A stretch of DNA of 64,000 bases from Liolophura sinensis (Eukaryota > Mollusca > Polyplacophora > Chitonida > Chitonidae): the NCBI RefSeq assembly GCF_032854445.1, contig NC_088295.1, positions 20,507,385 to 20,571,384 of the forward strand, given 5' to 3'. This document shows positions 45,431 to 57,990 of the stretch, piece by piece. The position numbers were made by a program, and so were the translations under genes. How positions within the stretch are numbered: position 1 is the stretch's first letter; every line of letters begins with the position of its first letter. The notes under the pieces were generated by a model. The model saw only the letters and a program-made list of their open reading frames with translations. It did not search any database and had not been told where the DNA came from.

Positions 45431-48400
45431 GACTTATCAATGGCAAATATTTTAGTGTAACAATCATTGACAGTGTTTGTATCATAAGTACAACAGAGAA
45501 ATAATGTATACACAGTACATTACTTAACACGCAGTAACGCTTTGTATCGAGTAGATGAAATAAAGGTAGTTTTTATATTAAACGTTGTAGATCAACTGAC
45601 TGTATAACATGACTGAAAACAGCATGACTCCATAGGTTGCCTTTGATTGAAATGAATTCACCAAGCGGATATTTGACCTTTAAAAATGTGTTGTTCACGA
45701 AGAAATGAAACTCGGTGATTTTGAAGAAAAAAAGGGATGAAAGTTAGATAGTTTCAGGCCTAAGTTTGTCAAAAAAGGCGACCTGTTAGAACCCAAATAC
45801 CTCTACATCTATAATAGCAAGCAACGAAGCAAGGCAAACACTTCAACGGACACATATAACATATTTCTTCCATTTGCTTGTGAATGTCCATTGGGTGTGT
45901 CAACTTATATCCATTCATTCTGTAAACTAAGACGAAGCTGTTAAGTTGGAAAATTGAAACTTGACATTATAACAATGGAAGAGGTAAGAATGGGGTCAGC
46001 GACCCGCGTCCTGAGGCGACAGGTGAGTATACCGGTGTGGTGAGGAAAACATCAGGTGATTGCTCAGGTAACCCACCAACTCCAAGCAGACCTCATTCTG
46101 CACGTCTTGTCTTCTCAAACAGAGCTTTATTATACTGGCAAAGTGCTGAGCCAGCGAGATCTGAACAATAACAATAGCAATGTGATTGAGTCTTATAAAA
46201 ACGTAATAACGAGTATCAGCGTTACTTAACACCAAAATAAACGCACCTGTGTTGCCTTACATTGTGCTATCTGGACTTCAGTAAACAACGTAGTTGTTAT
46301 AATTATTACTGAAAGATCAGGTAATTATACATGCGAAGCCACGTTAACTGTTTTCATGCGATATATTATTTTTATTTATGTTGCTGTGTACCTTTACGTA
46401 TCGGTCATGAAGGCGTGTCAACAATAGTTACCACACATACTAAAATATGTTTTCATTATCCGGGGCTATTAATACGTAATTTCCATTGTATTGTAAATAA
46501 TATCGCTATTGCGTGACTGGACTAAGATTTGTATCTGTCTCTCTGCGTATGGGATTACCTCATAAACCTGTCACTTCCCTGTAAGTCGTAAATTACTGCC
46601 GAATTTATCATTCTACGATAGGTTTTCTGGTATATATGTATATCTCGATGAATTGTTCCGCCAAGGTTTCCATCCATGTCTGCTTCCCAAGGTTCCAGGT
46701 TAATTGTCGATTGGGCCAACATAATCCAGCTACTGACAGGTATAGTGTTCAGTGTCTCTTGCAGTGAACAGGCTATTAGGTGTAGTTGAGGTGACCACAA
46801 AGCGAGTAGGTATAATCAGGAATCAAATTATTGCGCTATTTTCTCAGGATGATCGATATCATGAAAACAATGGTGCGATGTCCCATGCACATGGGGGTCA
46901 AGATTTCTTTATTGCTATTTTGTTTTGCACAGTGGTTCGATATTTACCAGCGATTTGTCCGTGCATTCTGTTTTCTGGCTCAGTATATTACATGCGTTGA
47001 AATCCATACAGTAATCTTGTACAACTGTGCCTTTGAATTGCAGCTATTCTCCTCGGTGTACTTTTGCTCCAATGGTTTTGTTCTGCACCAATCGCCCTAT
47101 ACATATACACTGTTAACGTCTCACCTTTTTCATCACCTTCCCTGACTGAATTCCTTCCCTGTAATAGCTCGGTCAAAAAGGCAACATTTCTGTCTTATTC
47201 GTAGTCATGATTTTCCTTCCTTTATATTTCTTGTACTTTTGAAGTGTTCTTTTATATACCTTCCATTATTCAGTGCACCTTCAGTGCATGATTGGAATTA
47301 CATGGAAGGCACTTTGGGATTCCACAGCCAGCGGCTCGGTTCTTTACTTTCTTTATTTTAGTCAGTCTTGTATGTTTTACTATGGGTGACGAGGAATATG
47401 TGTAAATACATGCTGTGTATACCCTTTTAGCAGATAGATATATTCGCACATCAATATCTTTTGATAGGCTCACTTTATTGCTTACAGCAAAAAAACAACA
47501 CTATAGGTTTTATATTTTCTTTCTTCATTCTTTTTTCGGAGACATGATGAAGTAAACAATTAATCTGCTAAAACATGTATACAATAGTAAAAATAAATGC
47601 GAGGATGGACAAGTTATACACAGCTGAGAAGTCGGTTAGCTCGCGGGCTGTCTATAAGGTACATGCCAAGCGTACCAGCTGTAGTAATACCTCATTTTTT
47701 CACCCAGCAACAATAGTTACTCGAAACCACGATGTAAACAACAACAGGTTTATAATTTTAAAATGCATTCTTTTTGCTTTTAATGTGGTATCACTTATTC
47801 TTTTAAAATGAAAAAGATTCATTTTGCGGTTTCGTGCAGCAGTCAATTAGCTGTTTTGAAAGTTGAAAAGTAAATTAATTGCTGGAAAATGAATCATTGT
47901 TAGCCCAAGTGTTCATGGTAACCCCGTGATACCAGGATTTGTGAGGTGTTTCACCTACCTCTTCAAATAAAAAGTAAAAGCACTTGTCCAAGTTATGATA
48001 TAGCCTGTGGCTTACTCATGCGTTATCCATATAAATGATAGATAGGATATAAACAATCATTCATTAAATCATTATATGACACAGTTTTCTGTTAATACAG
48101 GGAACATGGTGTATGTATATATGAGGCGAAGGGAATGGCTTGTAGCTTGTGTCGTTTATTCCTGTACATTTGGCATATGTCACCGTGTGTATGTAGGTTA
48201 TGTTTACAGTCTAAAAACTTCAGTGTTTGTATTATAGAGCATGGTGTAATTTATGTCAGTTAGTCATAAAGGGTTACAGGCATTTATTTTGAGGCTGATT
48301 TGACTGTGAACATGCACGCTACACGAAGCCTCGAGGTTTAATATGATATAGCGTCGCTTCGTAATACTACCACGTAGAGAATCTTTCAAGGATAAAGAAC

Positions 48401-48920
48401 TTGACAGATATAGCTGTTGTATGTTCTAGATATAGACTTGACATGTGTCATAGCGGTTCTGTTGTTATCCGAGAATTGTTCCAGGCGTAACCCTAGCAGA
48501 AATGTACTGGCACGGAAAGCCAGCTATCCTAGCCTTGGGGTCAAGACGAATACTTCTGTTGCGTGTCTTCGTTAGCTCGTGAACAAAGCCCTCACCCACA
48601 GATCACCACCGGGACAATGGCTTTGTAGACATTAACAGGCTACTTCTACCAAACAGTTTACAATTAATACATGTGACACCCGTGTTCTGCTCTCATCAAA
48701 TTCCATCGACAGCTCGCACGGTCTCTGTATACGTCAGTCTGACATAGACATACAAAGTCAACACGAGCGACTAGAAAATCATTCGAACTTCTTTCAGTAC
48801 AAATATCAGCTGTCCACTTAACTTATAAACGGAGGTTGCTCAGTGCATGGCTCTATATGCGGAAGAGTTATTTAACGACAAACTAAATGATTTAGACCAA
48901 ATGTCAATTTTCAGTCATTG
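45431..48920. other. No supported gene
   Basis: The frame at 46831-47145 follows a TATTTTCTCAG acceptor-like sequence and encodes a hydrophobic stretch, but its codon pattern is not coding-like. The segment 46005-46090 weakly resembles a family B SINE. Confidence 0.35.
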
Positions 48921-48921
48921 C

Positions 48922-48962
48922 TATTCTTGAGTACGACGTAAACCACCAATCAAATAAGTAAA
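48922..48962 (+). mobile_element. SINE A/B tail fragment, plus strand
   Basis: TATTCTTGAGTACGACGTAA and ACCACCAATCAAATAAGTAA are the shared tail. The rest is lost. Confidence 0.75.
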
Positions 48963-49226
48963 ACACTCATTACTTTGTAGGTCTTTCAATCGCTTTAGTT
49001 GTCAATCATTTAAAAATCAATCATCCATGCAGTCATGGATTAACTATATTTTCTCAATCAGTAAATAATTCAAAAAAGTCTTTATCCCTTATAGACGACA
49101 CGTAAAAGAGATAAATAAATAAATTTGCACAGTGATCAATATTTTCTCAGTAGTATTGATCAATGAGGTGGCGTGATCGAATGCAATACTGTCATGGAAT
49201 ATACATAAATATATCTGCATTAAAGG

Positions 49227-49228
<2 letters not shown>

Positions 49229-49318
<90 letters not shown>
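49229..49318. repeat. (AT)45 microsatellite
   Basis: 90 bases of pure AT. Open frames with Ile-Tyr runs across it are artefacts. Confidence 0.97.
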
Positions 49319-49320
<2 letters not shown>

Positions 49321-50034
49321 CGTTTTGTCATCAGATTTGTCGGGTACCGGGAATGCGTGCTCTGCCAGTTTCTTCCAGCCATTAACCCGACTACTCCAAG
49401 GGTATATCACAAATAAATACACTCGTTATGCAAAAGCGTATGCATATAACTGCGCAGAGTAAATATATTCGCATGCATAGGGGGAGAGTATTTGGTGAAC
49501 TCTGCATGCTGTTAGTATTAAAACTTACGTTTCTGTAACGTTGGGAATCAACATGGCCATTCCATGGTATAGTTGAGATACAGCAATTTAGCTTTAATAA
49601 ATATGCAGGAGACAAGAGCTAATTTGCGATACCTGTGGTATACTGTAAACAGTCCGTGTTGTCTTGCACTGCTGGACCCTTGTTACATAAGTGAGCAGCT
49701 CATGTTAAAAGATAAGTTGTCCAAGAATTGATTCACCAGCCGACCGACGGACGACGGACGATCAATCAATCAAATCAATCAAACACAGGTATATACGATA
49801 AATGACAAAAATGATATACTACCGACTGATGTAGTATAATCATTATGAGCGCCGCGTTGCATGGAGAGTGTCAGTTTATCCGCCCATGATGGCTTACATG
49901 ACATATAAGTAAGTTTTTCTTCAGATTTACTTCAATCTGGGAGTTTTCAGATGTTTAATACTGTATCTCATATCCTTCTCCTGTGAACATTTATCGCGTG
50001 ATTTCTGCTCCAAAAAGTTATCTTATTTAAGGGC

Positions 50035-50280
50035 TTAATGATAAAAGATGATCTCAGTTTTGAGGTCACCAAGAGCGAACCCAGAAAAACTACATTCTAC
50101 ATCCTTCCGGAGGTTTATGTTATAGAACTTGCCATTAGGTTTGGTGAGTATATATATGTCAAAGTAGCCATCGCGTCTGATGTAGAGCATGTCAGACAAA
50201 CTGTTGTTATCGTTATATATTTCGCAATAGGATATCTGAGACATCTTTTTTAACACGCCCTCTATAAAGCTGTCTTGCAT
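50035..50280 (-). CDS. Small ORF with protein-like composition, unknown
   Basis: From ATG at 50280 to TAA at 50035 the frame encodes 81 residues: MQDSFIEGVLKKMSQ near the start, EIYNDNNSLSDMLYIRRDG in the middle and KPNGKFYNINLRKDVECSF toward the end. Charged and polar residues are mixed as in ordinary proteins, there is no membrane segment, and no known motif was seen. The flanks are AT-rich and no splice sites or AATAAA signal could be assigned. It might be a small gene, an exon or a chance frame. Confidence 0.25.
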   Translation of the reverse strand: MQDSFIEGVLKKMSQISYCEIYNDNNSLSDMLYIRRDGYFDIYILTKPNGKFYNINLRKDVECSFSGFALGDLKTEIIFYH

Positions 50281-50536
50281 ACGTTCAGCATGTGCTGACA
50301 AGTGTTATCTTAATTGGCTTATCTCCAGAGCTTATCTCATTATCAGGTGTGGTTATCGCACACATTATATGCTATATTTCTGTGGTGTGTTATCCCCCTA
50401 TAATTATCGCACTCCCTTGTATCTGTAGGCTCGCCCATATCATTATAGTTACACCACACCTTTGTTGGCATATTATTAATCAGGTGTTTATTTTATGCAG
50501 ACCTTGATGACCTATGATGTTTTCTTCGTCTTAGGC

Positions 50537-50540
<4 letters not shown>

Positions 50541-50616
<76 letters not shown>
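50541..50616. repeat. (TA)38 microsatellite
   Basis: 76 bases of pure TA, followed by a C-rich and A-rich low-complexity tract with a short CA run at 50650-50710. Confidence 0.97.
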
Positions 50617-50620
<4 letters not shown>

Positions 50621-51044
50621 CACATAACGCAGCTTGCTACAGCCTAACCCCCCCCCCACAAAAAACAACAACAAAACCAAAACAAACAAGAAAAAAAAAC
50701 ACACACACACATCCTCTCCTTCATTATTATCCTCCCATTCGCTAATAGGTATTGTTAATTTGAAATTAATTTTTTTTCGAGCATCTAGAATGTATTTATG
50801 CATAACTTCCTTTCGGTTTAATTTCCAGTGATGCCTTATGGCATTTAGTCCATATTCAATTTTAAATATCCAAACTGAGTGTCAGTTAGGAAATAAGGCT
50901 ACATGAAATGTGTTCATGGCGCTGCTTGATTATCACGGTGAGCATGGCAAGCAACACACAATGTACAACATGGTACAAGACAATCTTATATTAACCTTAC
51001 GAATGCAGTGAATGCTCTAAAGTTTACTTATGTATTTAATCATT

Positions 51045-51185
51045 TTGATTAGACTGATTCATTTATACTATAGAGGCGATAGTCAGGTTTATGGTTTGAG
51101 GAAATCAGAGCATTCAAAGTAAACCACTGCTCCAGGCAGAACTGGATTCGACCCTGTAACTTCTTAGGTGAGAGACTTATATTCT
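51045..51185 (-). mobile_element. SINE family B, minus strand, degenerate
   Basis: TTAGACTGATTCATTTATAC stands at the tail position, then TATGGTTTGAGGAAATC, AAAGTAAACCACTGCTCC and AACTGGATTCGACCCTG. The last is the complement of a B box (GGGTCGAATCC). Confidence 0.6.
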
Positions 51186-51567
51186 GTACAAAGACTTAAC
51201 ACAGAATTTCCATCCATAAAAACCTCCCTTCCACAAACCACAGTCACATATGTACCCTGAATACTGCAATCCAACTTGTGCTCAGCCACTTTCGTTGTGC
51301 CAAATAACATTTGGTCATTGAAAAAATTAATTCAGGTTACGGATTAATTTCTGCTACTATTTATATGGATCGATGTTCAGCTCAACAGACAAGTATGCAC
51401 GTGAACCTTCGTCGAAAACGCCAACTTAACTCACGTCATAAATTAGGGAGGTTGCTTTGTATTTTAAAAGCTCCTACAGTTTTAGACAAAAGCCAGTGAG
51501 TTCAATTTCTGCGTAATAGTCCCGGAAATGAACTGTCATTTGACAGGTCCTGGACACGTGACGTAAT

Positions 51568-51831
51568 CGAGAGGGAGAAGGTGTAAAATTTGTGGTTATG
51601 GGATCCGAGGGGCATGTACCAATAAAGGATCTCACCATGTTTGGGTTCCTGGCAAACCAGACAGAGCAGGACACCAGAGGTGACAGAACGGATATAGCAA
51701 AACACTGCGGACCACCGCAATGTATAACTGAGGAATGTCTCCAGAACGATGCATGTACAGGCCTATGGTATATATGGCGCAATCTCCGTTGCACTGACCA
51801 TTGCAGCCTGATCACTGGTTTCCGTGTTTAG
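51568..51831 (+). CDS. Possible cysteine-rich exon or small ORF, unknown
   Basis: The frame is open from about 51556 to TAG at 51829. It has an ATG at 51598, giving 77 residues beginning MGSEGHVPIKDLTMFGF. The second half has six cysteines spaced C-x4-C-x4-C-x5-C-x11-C-x3-C, from about residue 38, within HCGPPQCITEEC and TDHC. That would suit a small disulphide-rich domain, but no signal peptide is present and no family was recognised. The opposite strand is also open for 113 codons, so strand choice rests on composition. It is followed at once by a tRNA-like SINE head and then the 39-bp repeat ORF. Confidence 0.25.
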   Translation, partial: REGEGVKFVVMGSEGHVPIKDLTMFGFLANQTEQDTRGDRTDIAKHCGPPQCITEECLQNDACTGLWYIWRNLRCTDHCSLITGFRV

Positions 51832-51890
51832 GGTCTATCTATAGTCTGTGTAACTGCATGAAAACAGGAAATAGAACTGGTGATCTATCC

Positions 51891-51965
51891 CCGTCATGGC
51901 GTAGTGGTTATAGTCCGTCCGCCCCGGAAGCCGAAGGAACGACCTTAAGGTCGAACTCATAAACC
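51891..51965 (+). mobile_element. tRNA-like SINE head
   Basis: CATGGCGTAGTGGTTATAG is a strong pol III A box and AAGGTCGAACTC a B box, about 45 bases apart. The acceptor stem does not pair and no body or tail of a known SINE family follows, so it is an isolated SINE head or tRNA pseudogene, not a working tRNA. Confidence 0.6.
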
Positions 51966-52052
51966 CACATAATGTTGAAAGTGACTGTCAACCATATCCA
52001 TACATAAGTGAATATAAGTGCAAGTGGAAATGGTCCAGTATTATTCCTAGTC

Positions 52053-52772
52053 ATGTTTCAGGCTTGGTCGGTAGACGAAATGTTATACGGTGCTGACAAA
52101 AATAAAAGATATCAAGCTTTTCTAAAGAAATCTAAACCTCTAGACAAATCTCTGGCTCTTGACAAAACCCAGGCAGTGCCAATGAAATCTCAGGCTCTTG
52201 ACAAAGCTAAAATAGTGCCCATGAAATCTCCCGCTCTGGACAAGCCTCAGGTAGTGCCAATGAAATCTTCGCCTCTTCACAAGCTTCAAATGGTGCCAAC
52301 GAAATCATCGGCTCTTGACAAACCTCAGGCAGTACGAAAGAAATCACCGGCTCTTGACAAATGTTAGAAACGCCATGAAAATGGCCACCTCTTGACGCCT
52401 CGGGTAGTGCCACTGAAATCTTCGGCTCTTGACAAAACTAAAACAGTGGCAATGAAATCTCCGGCTCTTGACAAGCCTCAGATAGTGTCAAGGAAATATC
52501 GAGCTCCTGACAAACCTCCGGTAGTGTCAATGAAATCTTCGCCTCTTCACAAGCCTCAGAAAGTGCTAATGAAATCACCGGTTCTTGGCAAACCCCAGGT
52601 AGCGCCAATGAAATTACCGGCTCATGACAAACTTCAGGTAGTGTCAATAAAGTCATCGGCTCTTGACAAAGCTCAGACAGTGTCAATGAAATCCCCGCCT
52701 CTTGACAAACCCCAGATAGTGCCAGTGAAATATCCGCCTCTTGAAAAGCCTCAGATACTAAGGAATTTATAG
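52053..52772 (+). CDS. Possible repeat protein encoded by a 39-bp minisatellite, one internal stop
   Basis: The frame begins at ATG 52053 after an acceptor-like TATTATTCCTAG. A non-repeat start, MFQAWSVDEMLYGADK, is followed by 13-residue repeats of the type ALDKPQVVPMKSP. A TAG at 52365-52367 ends the first part, and the same frame continues from about 52368 to TAG at 52770. Because 39 is divisible by three, any in-frame array would look like a protein. The product would be basic, rich in K and P, and without cysteine or membrane segments. The opposite strand also shows 13-residue repeats. It may be a true repetitive protein with a nonsense change, or just a minisatellite. Confidence 0.25.
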
Positions 52773-53050
52773 CCCCTTAATAAACCCTTTCAAGTGCTAA
52801 TGAATTTACTGCCTCTTGATAAATTCTATTTACAGCCCCTTAAAAACCTTATGTAGTGCTAATGAATTTCAGGCTGTTCACAAAACTCAGACAGTGCCAA
52901 TGCATATACAGCCTCTTAATACACCTTATTGCACCCTCTTAAAAAACCTCTTGTGTAGTGCTAATGAATTCTAAGCTGTTCACAAACCTCATGTTGTACT
53001 AATGAAATATAAGCCTTTTCACAAACCTCCGGTAGTGTGAATATAATCTC
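52120..53050 (+). repeat. Minisatellite, 39-bp unit
   Basis: The unit is roughly GACAAACCTCAGGTAGTGCC, AATGAAATCTCCGGCTCTT. About 16 clear units lie between 52140 and 52770, then diverged and indel-bearing units (CCTCTTGATAAATTC, then AATGAATTT) run to about 53050. The period is stable and frame-preserving in the first part and lost in the second. Confidence 0.93.
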
Positions 53051-55497
53051 AACCTTTTAATCACGAAAACACAGTCGGAATACAAAGTTGTGAACTTTTA
53101 AGTATAATCCGTGATAGTGTATGAAAGAAGATCGTAAACGGATTGATTTGTATGTATTGTATATTTCAACGCGAGAATATATTTCTCTTGGCTGTCATAA
53201 GCTGCTCGATTTCTGTGTATACTGTACAATAATGGCTCATATATTACTCAGTCCGTCAGGCAGTATTTATACATAATGATACACAGTGATTTATCAATAT
53301 ATATATATGTACAGTCCATATACTAAAGCTCGTGCGCGTATATAATTACGATAAAGTATAGTACCTACAGTCACTTGTGTTAGCCTGTATAGATCTGGAC
53401 AACCTACATTTCATGCTGCGTTAACCTAACCCCCGATTTTAAGGAGTTTTATACCAATTACGTGTTATCGCGTGTCATTGAGTGGGAAAATGTTCTGCTG
53501 TTTTATGCAGTAATAACTGTTATCTACAAAGCAGAGGTTAATTTAGCTGCCTTGCCCTGCCTTTGTACTCCCCTGTCTTATCACATATCTACAGCTGGGG
53601 TCTGCGAAAATTAATACCATAGTTGTCTTATCACAACGTTTAACATAGAAATTCAACGGCTGATGAACTGAAATATTTGCAGAATACAGAGATTTCCCGG
53701 ATAAGGCATTTTTAACTGATAAAGTGAAATTGGAAGATATTTAATTTCTTGTATGTCTTATAATTGAGATGTAAGCGTAGAGAGACTATGCAAATTTCGA
53801 CAAGCTGTTGTAGTCTGGCTATACGCGAAGAACCATGCAGGGGTTGCTTTATCAACCTGCACTTGCCATACATTGCCGATCATGCAGTTTAAAAGCTTAG
53901 TAAACTAAATGTCTACCAAAAACATCTGTCGCTCATACTGAGGCTAAAGTACACAGGGGATTGAGAGTTCGAATGCGTTAGGCGAAAATTTTAATAGATT
54001 TATATACTGAATATACCAGTGTTTTTACACTTAATTGCGTAGGCATTTTGTAGACATGCATATATACTCTCCCGTGCCATTGACAAGTTGCATGTATATC
54101 GTATGAAGTATATAAGCGTATAACAAATACATATATTGGAAACATATACTTGATCTCCTGGTTTGTTACTCTCAATCTCGTCTTCATGGAGCATGAAAGA
54201 AAATGCATTATAGTTTCAGGAAAATTTTGTTGTGTTGGTGAAAACTCAGTCTGTGGGATTTCATACCCATAGCTTTGTACAAAGTAACGAAGTAACGTGT
54301 TTTTGTAGCCGCCTCCATCATTTAAATGACAACAAATTGATGCATGGGAACTGCATGTAGACTCAAGTAGCCTATATGTCTAAGTTTTGGTGAAGTCACC
54401 TTAGTTATTATTCTGTACACGCTCAGAGCAAAGCTATGTGGATAGGCCAGTCTTTATCGGAATTTTATTTTGTACAAATCTATATCTTTTACGCGGATAT
54501 TGGAGAATGTCGTGCGGCCTTCCCTCACATGTGTACGTATAATATTAAGTAGAAAAAGTGTTAAAGTGTATAATTAATTGCCCTTGGCATTTTCAAATAT
54601 CCAAACCTGTTGAACTTTTTTTTATATAATTACTCGTCAAACTTCCTTTCCTATGTTATTTACTTCATATCAGGGATTTGACAACATTTATCTCTATCTT
54701 ACTTCAGTGTAACTTGTTTTGCGAAACACACTGTTGGCACAACGTATATAAATCTTTCAACATTTTTTATTCATTCCTGAAAGTCACTCAACCGTAGCGC
54801 GCTACCGAGACAAAGACTTGGAGATGAGAAAACAATGGCATGCAAATAAGCTGAGTCTACTGGGTCTCTCGTATCTTCTTTTCTGTAAGTCTTACCGATA
54901 TATAAGAATTTATCCAGCGATAACAAAATTTTCGGGGAGGAATCAAGGTACCATGCTTGGTGGCGTAGGCCTATATAGTCATGCTGATTTGGCACCATGA
55001 TGATTCACAGCGTAAAGAAACTTATGACCTCCACATATAAATATAGGCAAAAGGGAAAACTTTATATATTTTTGGATGGTATATATATATACACCTTATT
55101 TCAGCCTTTTAGCATTTCTGTCTTCATTTGCATATATAATAACTCGGCTTTCCTTTGAACTTCGCCGTAAACCATGTATATGCACATAATTTGGTGCTTT
55201 CTCCCACAACAGGCGCCCTGAGTGCAGTGCAGACTTCTATCACTGGGGAAGTAATATACCGGTTCATTGTTCACACAAAACGGTCCTTCTACGGTGTACT
55301 ACAGATAAACAGATTGCTTCTGACAAAGTTCATTTGAGGACATGGGGCTCAGAGAAGAAACAGGACATTTCTCCAGTAAAATAACGGAAATTTGGGATAT
55401 TTAGGAAGCCTGATTCTGCATAATCACGCAATCTGAACATAAGACCGATATGCCCCATTAGAGCACTTTCCTGTGTGATATAGGTGTGTGCTGGCGG
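53051..55497. other. No gene seen
   Basis: AT-rich DNA with short frames only, including a short TATATA run near 55080. No repeat family was recognised. Confidence 0.4.
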
Positions 55498-55498
55498 T

Positions 55499-55523
55499 GG
55501 GGTGGGGATGACGTGGGGGAGGG
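55499..55523 (+). other. G-quadruplex-forming tract
   Basis: GGGG, T, GGGG, ATGACGT, GGGGG, A, GGG: four G runs with short loops. Confidence 0.6.
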
Positions 55524-55777
55524 ATCTATGGCCGGGTGTTTTGATGAAACAGCACCATGAATATGTTGATATCCCGAACTGCCTGCTGCAAGGAAACATC
55601 AGTTCGTGATATTTTCTGTAACATGTGTATAAGATTTGTAAGACTGCATTGTGTTGTTTTCAAAACTATTTGTGTATGTAGAATTTGCAGAAAAAATTAA
55701 CATCCATAATAAAATGTGTACCAGACATCTATCCTGTGATTTGGACTCACTTATCTTAAATAATCTTACATGCTGCA

Positions 55778-56011
55778 GAACATATTTTTTTATTCATTTA
55801 TTTATTCGATTGGTGTTTTACGCCGTACTCAAGAATATTCTACTTTCACGACGGCGGCCAGCAGAGCCCGGACAGAACACATGGCCATCTGCAGGTTGCT
55901 GGAGGACCTTCCCACGTACACCGGAGAGGAAGCCAGCATGAGCTAGACTTGAACTCACAGCTACAGCATTGGTAAGAGGCTCTTGGGTCATTGTGTCGCG
56001 CTGCCGTTTTA
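55778..56011 (-). mobile_element. SINE family A, minus strand
   Basis: It reads TTTATTCGATTGGTGTTTTA, CGACGGCGGCCAGCAGAGCC, CATCTGCAGGTTGCTGG, ACACCGGAGAGGAAGCCAGC and AGACTTGAACTCACAGC (complement of the B box), with a diverged head to about 56011. ACATGCTGCA at 55768-55777 and ACGTGCTGCA at 56012-56021 form a likely 10-bp target-site duplication with one mismatch. The motif CATTATGGTGGGAGGAAACC is deleted. Confidence 0.9.
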
Positions 56012-56021
56012 ACGTGCTGCA

Positions 56022-57305
56022 TGACGTAACAATGAGACTCCATTGTCCAGACTTTAACAGCACAACCAACCAACAGCTGAGCCTGGTTAGCCATTCTGAA
56101 TCTGTCGACAGAGAATAAATTCACCTAAATGTGAACTTTGATGTCACGTGAGAAAAGACACAAAAGAGCATCTTTAGCATAATCTTTTTTTTCACAAATT
56201 ATTCGTTTCGTTAAATAGATCACATTGTTTCATATCAACATGTATAAACACATACATGTACGATCATTCTAAAAATGATCGTTCAACCATATGTTTTGAC
56301 AGCTTCAGCTTCTTCAGACACGATGTATATAACAGTCTACGATTTGAGCAAAAACATCTCATTCTGCAAAGCTGGGAAAAGTGTTCTTCAGATATTTAAT
56401 ATTTGTATTCCTTTTTTTTCTCTCTTCATACTTAGTGTTTATATATTTATTTATATTTTTAGGACGGCATGACTTGCAACCTGGTGGTTCCACCCTTGTG
56501 CCTTTTCGTTATATCACGATGAATACAGACTGAGGTGACTGTGCTGCCTGGAACGCCTTCAGTTACGGAAACAACACAAGTAGATACACTAATACACAAA
56601 AATGTGGAGAGAGAGTTCAGCTGACTTCCTCTGTGAGCTCTGTCATAACCTGTCTACGTGCATTTAAACTAACCTTCCCGCACGAAAGAGCTCTTTGGTG
56701 ACGTCACGCGCAAAAGACGACACTTTCACACGCCTGGGAAAACGGATCCTGTGCCGATGTTTGTGTCGACCTGAAAGTTGCAAGTGTAGGCCATGGTTTC
56801 CCCTACTTGACATCAAGTAGGTACCGTGCATGTCACAAATGGCCTGAGCTTATTTCTCATCACTGTTACGAACTGTGCCTAAAATTAAATGATGACGAAG
56901 ATAGTTTATCTCACAAATGGAATGTTGAGATGAAACAGTCTTGAAAGGTTGGACAAGTGTAGCAGTAATCAACGCCTCCATGTACACGGTATCCCTGTGC
57001 ACCAACATCACTCAAACATATTTTGGAGGCAAAATGTTGGATGAAACAAAACAGTCTATATTCTAATTAACGTCTAATCAACTGTATAAGCCGAGTTTGG
57101 GACGGGTTCGTCACTAACGGAAACATGCTGTAAACCTTTGATTTGTTCGATTTATGGCTAATTGCTATATCATAAGATTACCTACACATACACTTTATAT
57201 AGAGGGGAATTAAGATGCGTGCTGGAACTAAGTGAAGAATCTAGATATATTATAAGCTAGGAGAAGTAAGTAGCCGAAAATACAGTGATCTCGTAGGTAA
57301 AGGTT
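56022..57305. other. No gene seen
   Basis: A CpG-containing stretch around 56698-56760 includes a perfect TGACGTCA (56699-56706). This is suggestive of regulatory sequence but unsupported. Confidence 0.35.
56699..56706. promoter_or_regulatory. Perfect CRE-type palindrome TGACGTCA in a CpG-containing stretch
   Basis: It sits in GGTGACGTCACGCGC. No TATA box or transcript start could be placed beside it. Confidence 0.3.
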
Positions 57306-57309
57306 GCCA

Positions 57310-57368
57310 TCTCCTGCAGTAAAACTGACCGCCATCCATCAAGTGAAAAACTGTAAATAAATAAAAAA
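57310..57368 (+). mobile_element. SINE A/B 3' fragment, plus strand, degenerate
   Basis: AAAACTGACCGCCATCCATC is followed by AAGTGAAAAACTGTAAATAA and ATAAAAAAAA, resembling the family B tail with deletions. Confidence 0.5.
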
Positions 57369-57990
57369 AAGCTGAATCCACATAAACTCTACAAATACTT
57401 ATTTATTAAAGATTTATAGTTTTCTTTATATACAAGCGTGAGCCTGACTTTCGTTTATGGCTTAAACACAAGTAAACAATCTTAACATCTGAGTATATGG
57501 TAATCTGCGATACACGACGCATTGCTCAAGTTTAATTTCAAAGGGAAACGAAGATAATTTCGTTTATATGCGTAAGTTAATTGAATTGTTTACAAAAAAT
57601 CAAAAGACATTGCATGCTAATGTAAACGTCTACATAAAGCGTCAGCTTTAGTTTATATAGTAATTATTAGAATGCACATTTAATTACTGAGCTGTAAGAA
57701 ACAATGAGATAGTTTCGCCAATTCATTTTCTGGATGGTATTTCATCCAATTTCCTTTGACAAGTGTTCAGTGCATTGAAGATGATAGAGGTATGTGATTC
57801 AATGTCAGTTAGCGAGGAAGCCTGTACATGCAATATGCTATAAAATGATTTGATTTTCTCTGCATGTGTTTTAATGCTTTTAGCTTTCATGAGCATCCAA
57901 CGAACACAAAGCAAATCCGAAACGAAAATACATATGTGGTTTAACTGCAACAGTATTTTCAAATACCAGGCGTGTCACTAATAAAATGCT

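Noticed and set aside
46000-46095. Another family B SINE on the minus strand
   Set aside because: Only loose similarity (GGTGTGGTGAGGAAAAC and AACCCACCAAC); not enough to list.
49089-49462. Open frames with long Ile-Tyr runs
   Set aside because: Produced by the (AT)45 array; any frame through it is free of stops.
50531-50803. Open frame through the (TA)38 array and a G/T-rich tract
   Set aside because: Low-complexity artefact.
51891-51965. Functional tRNA gene
   Set aside because: A and B boxes are present but the acceptor stem does not pair; it looks like a SINE head.
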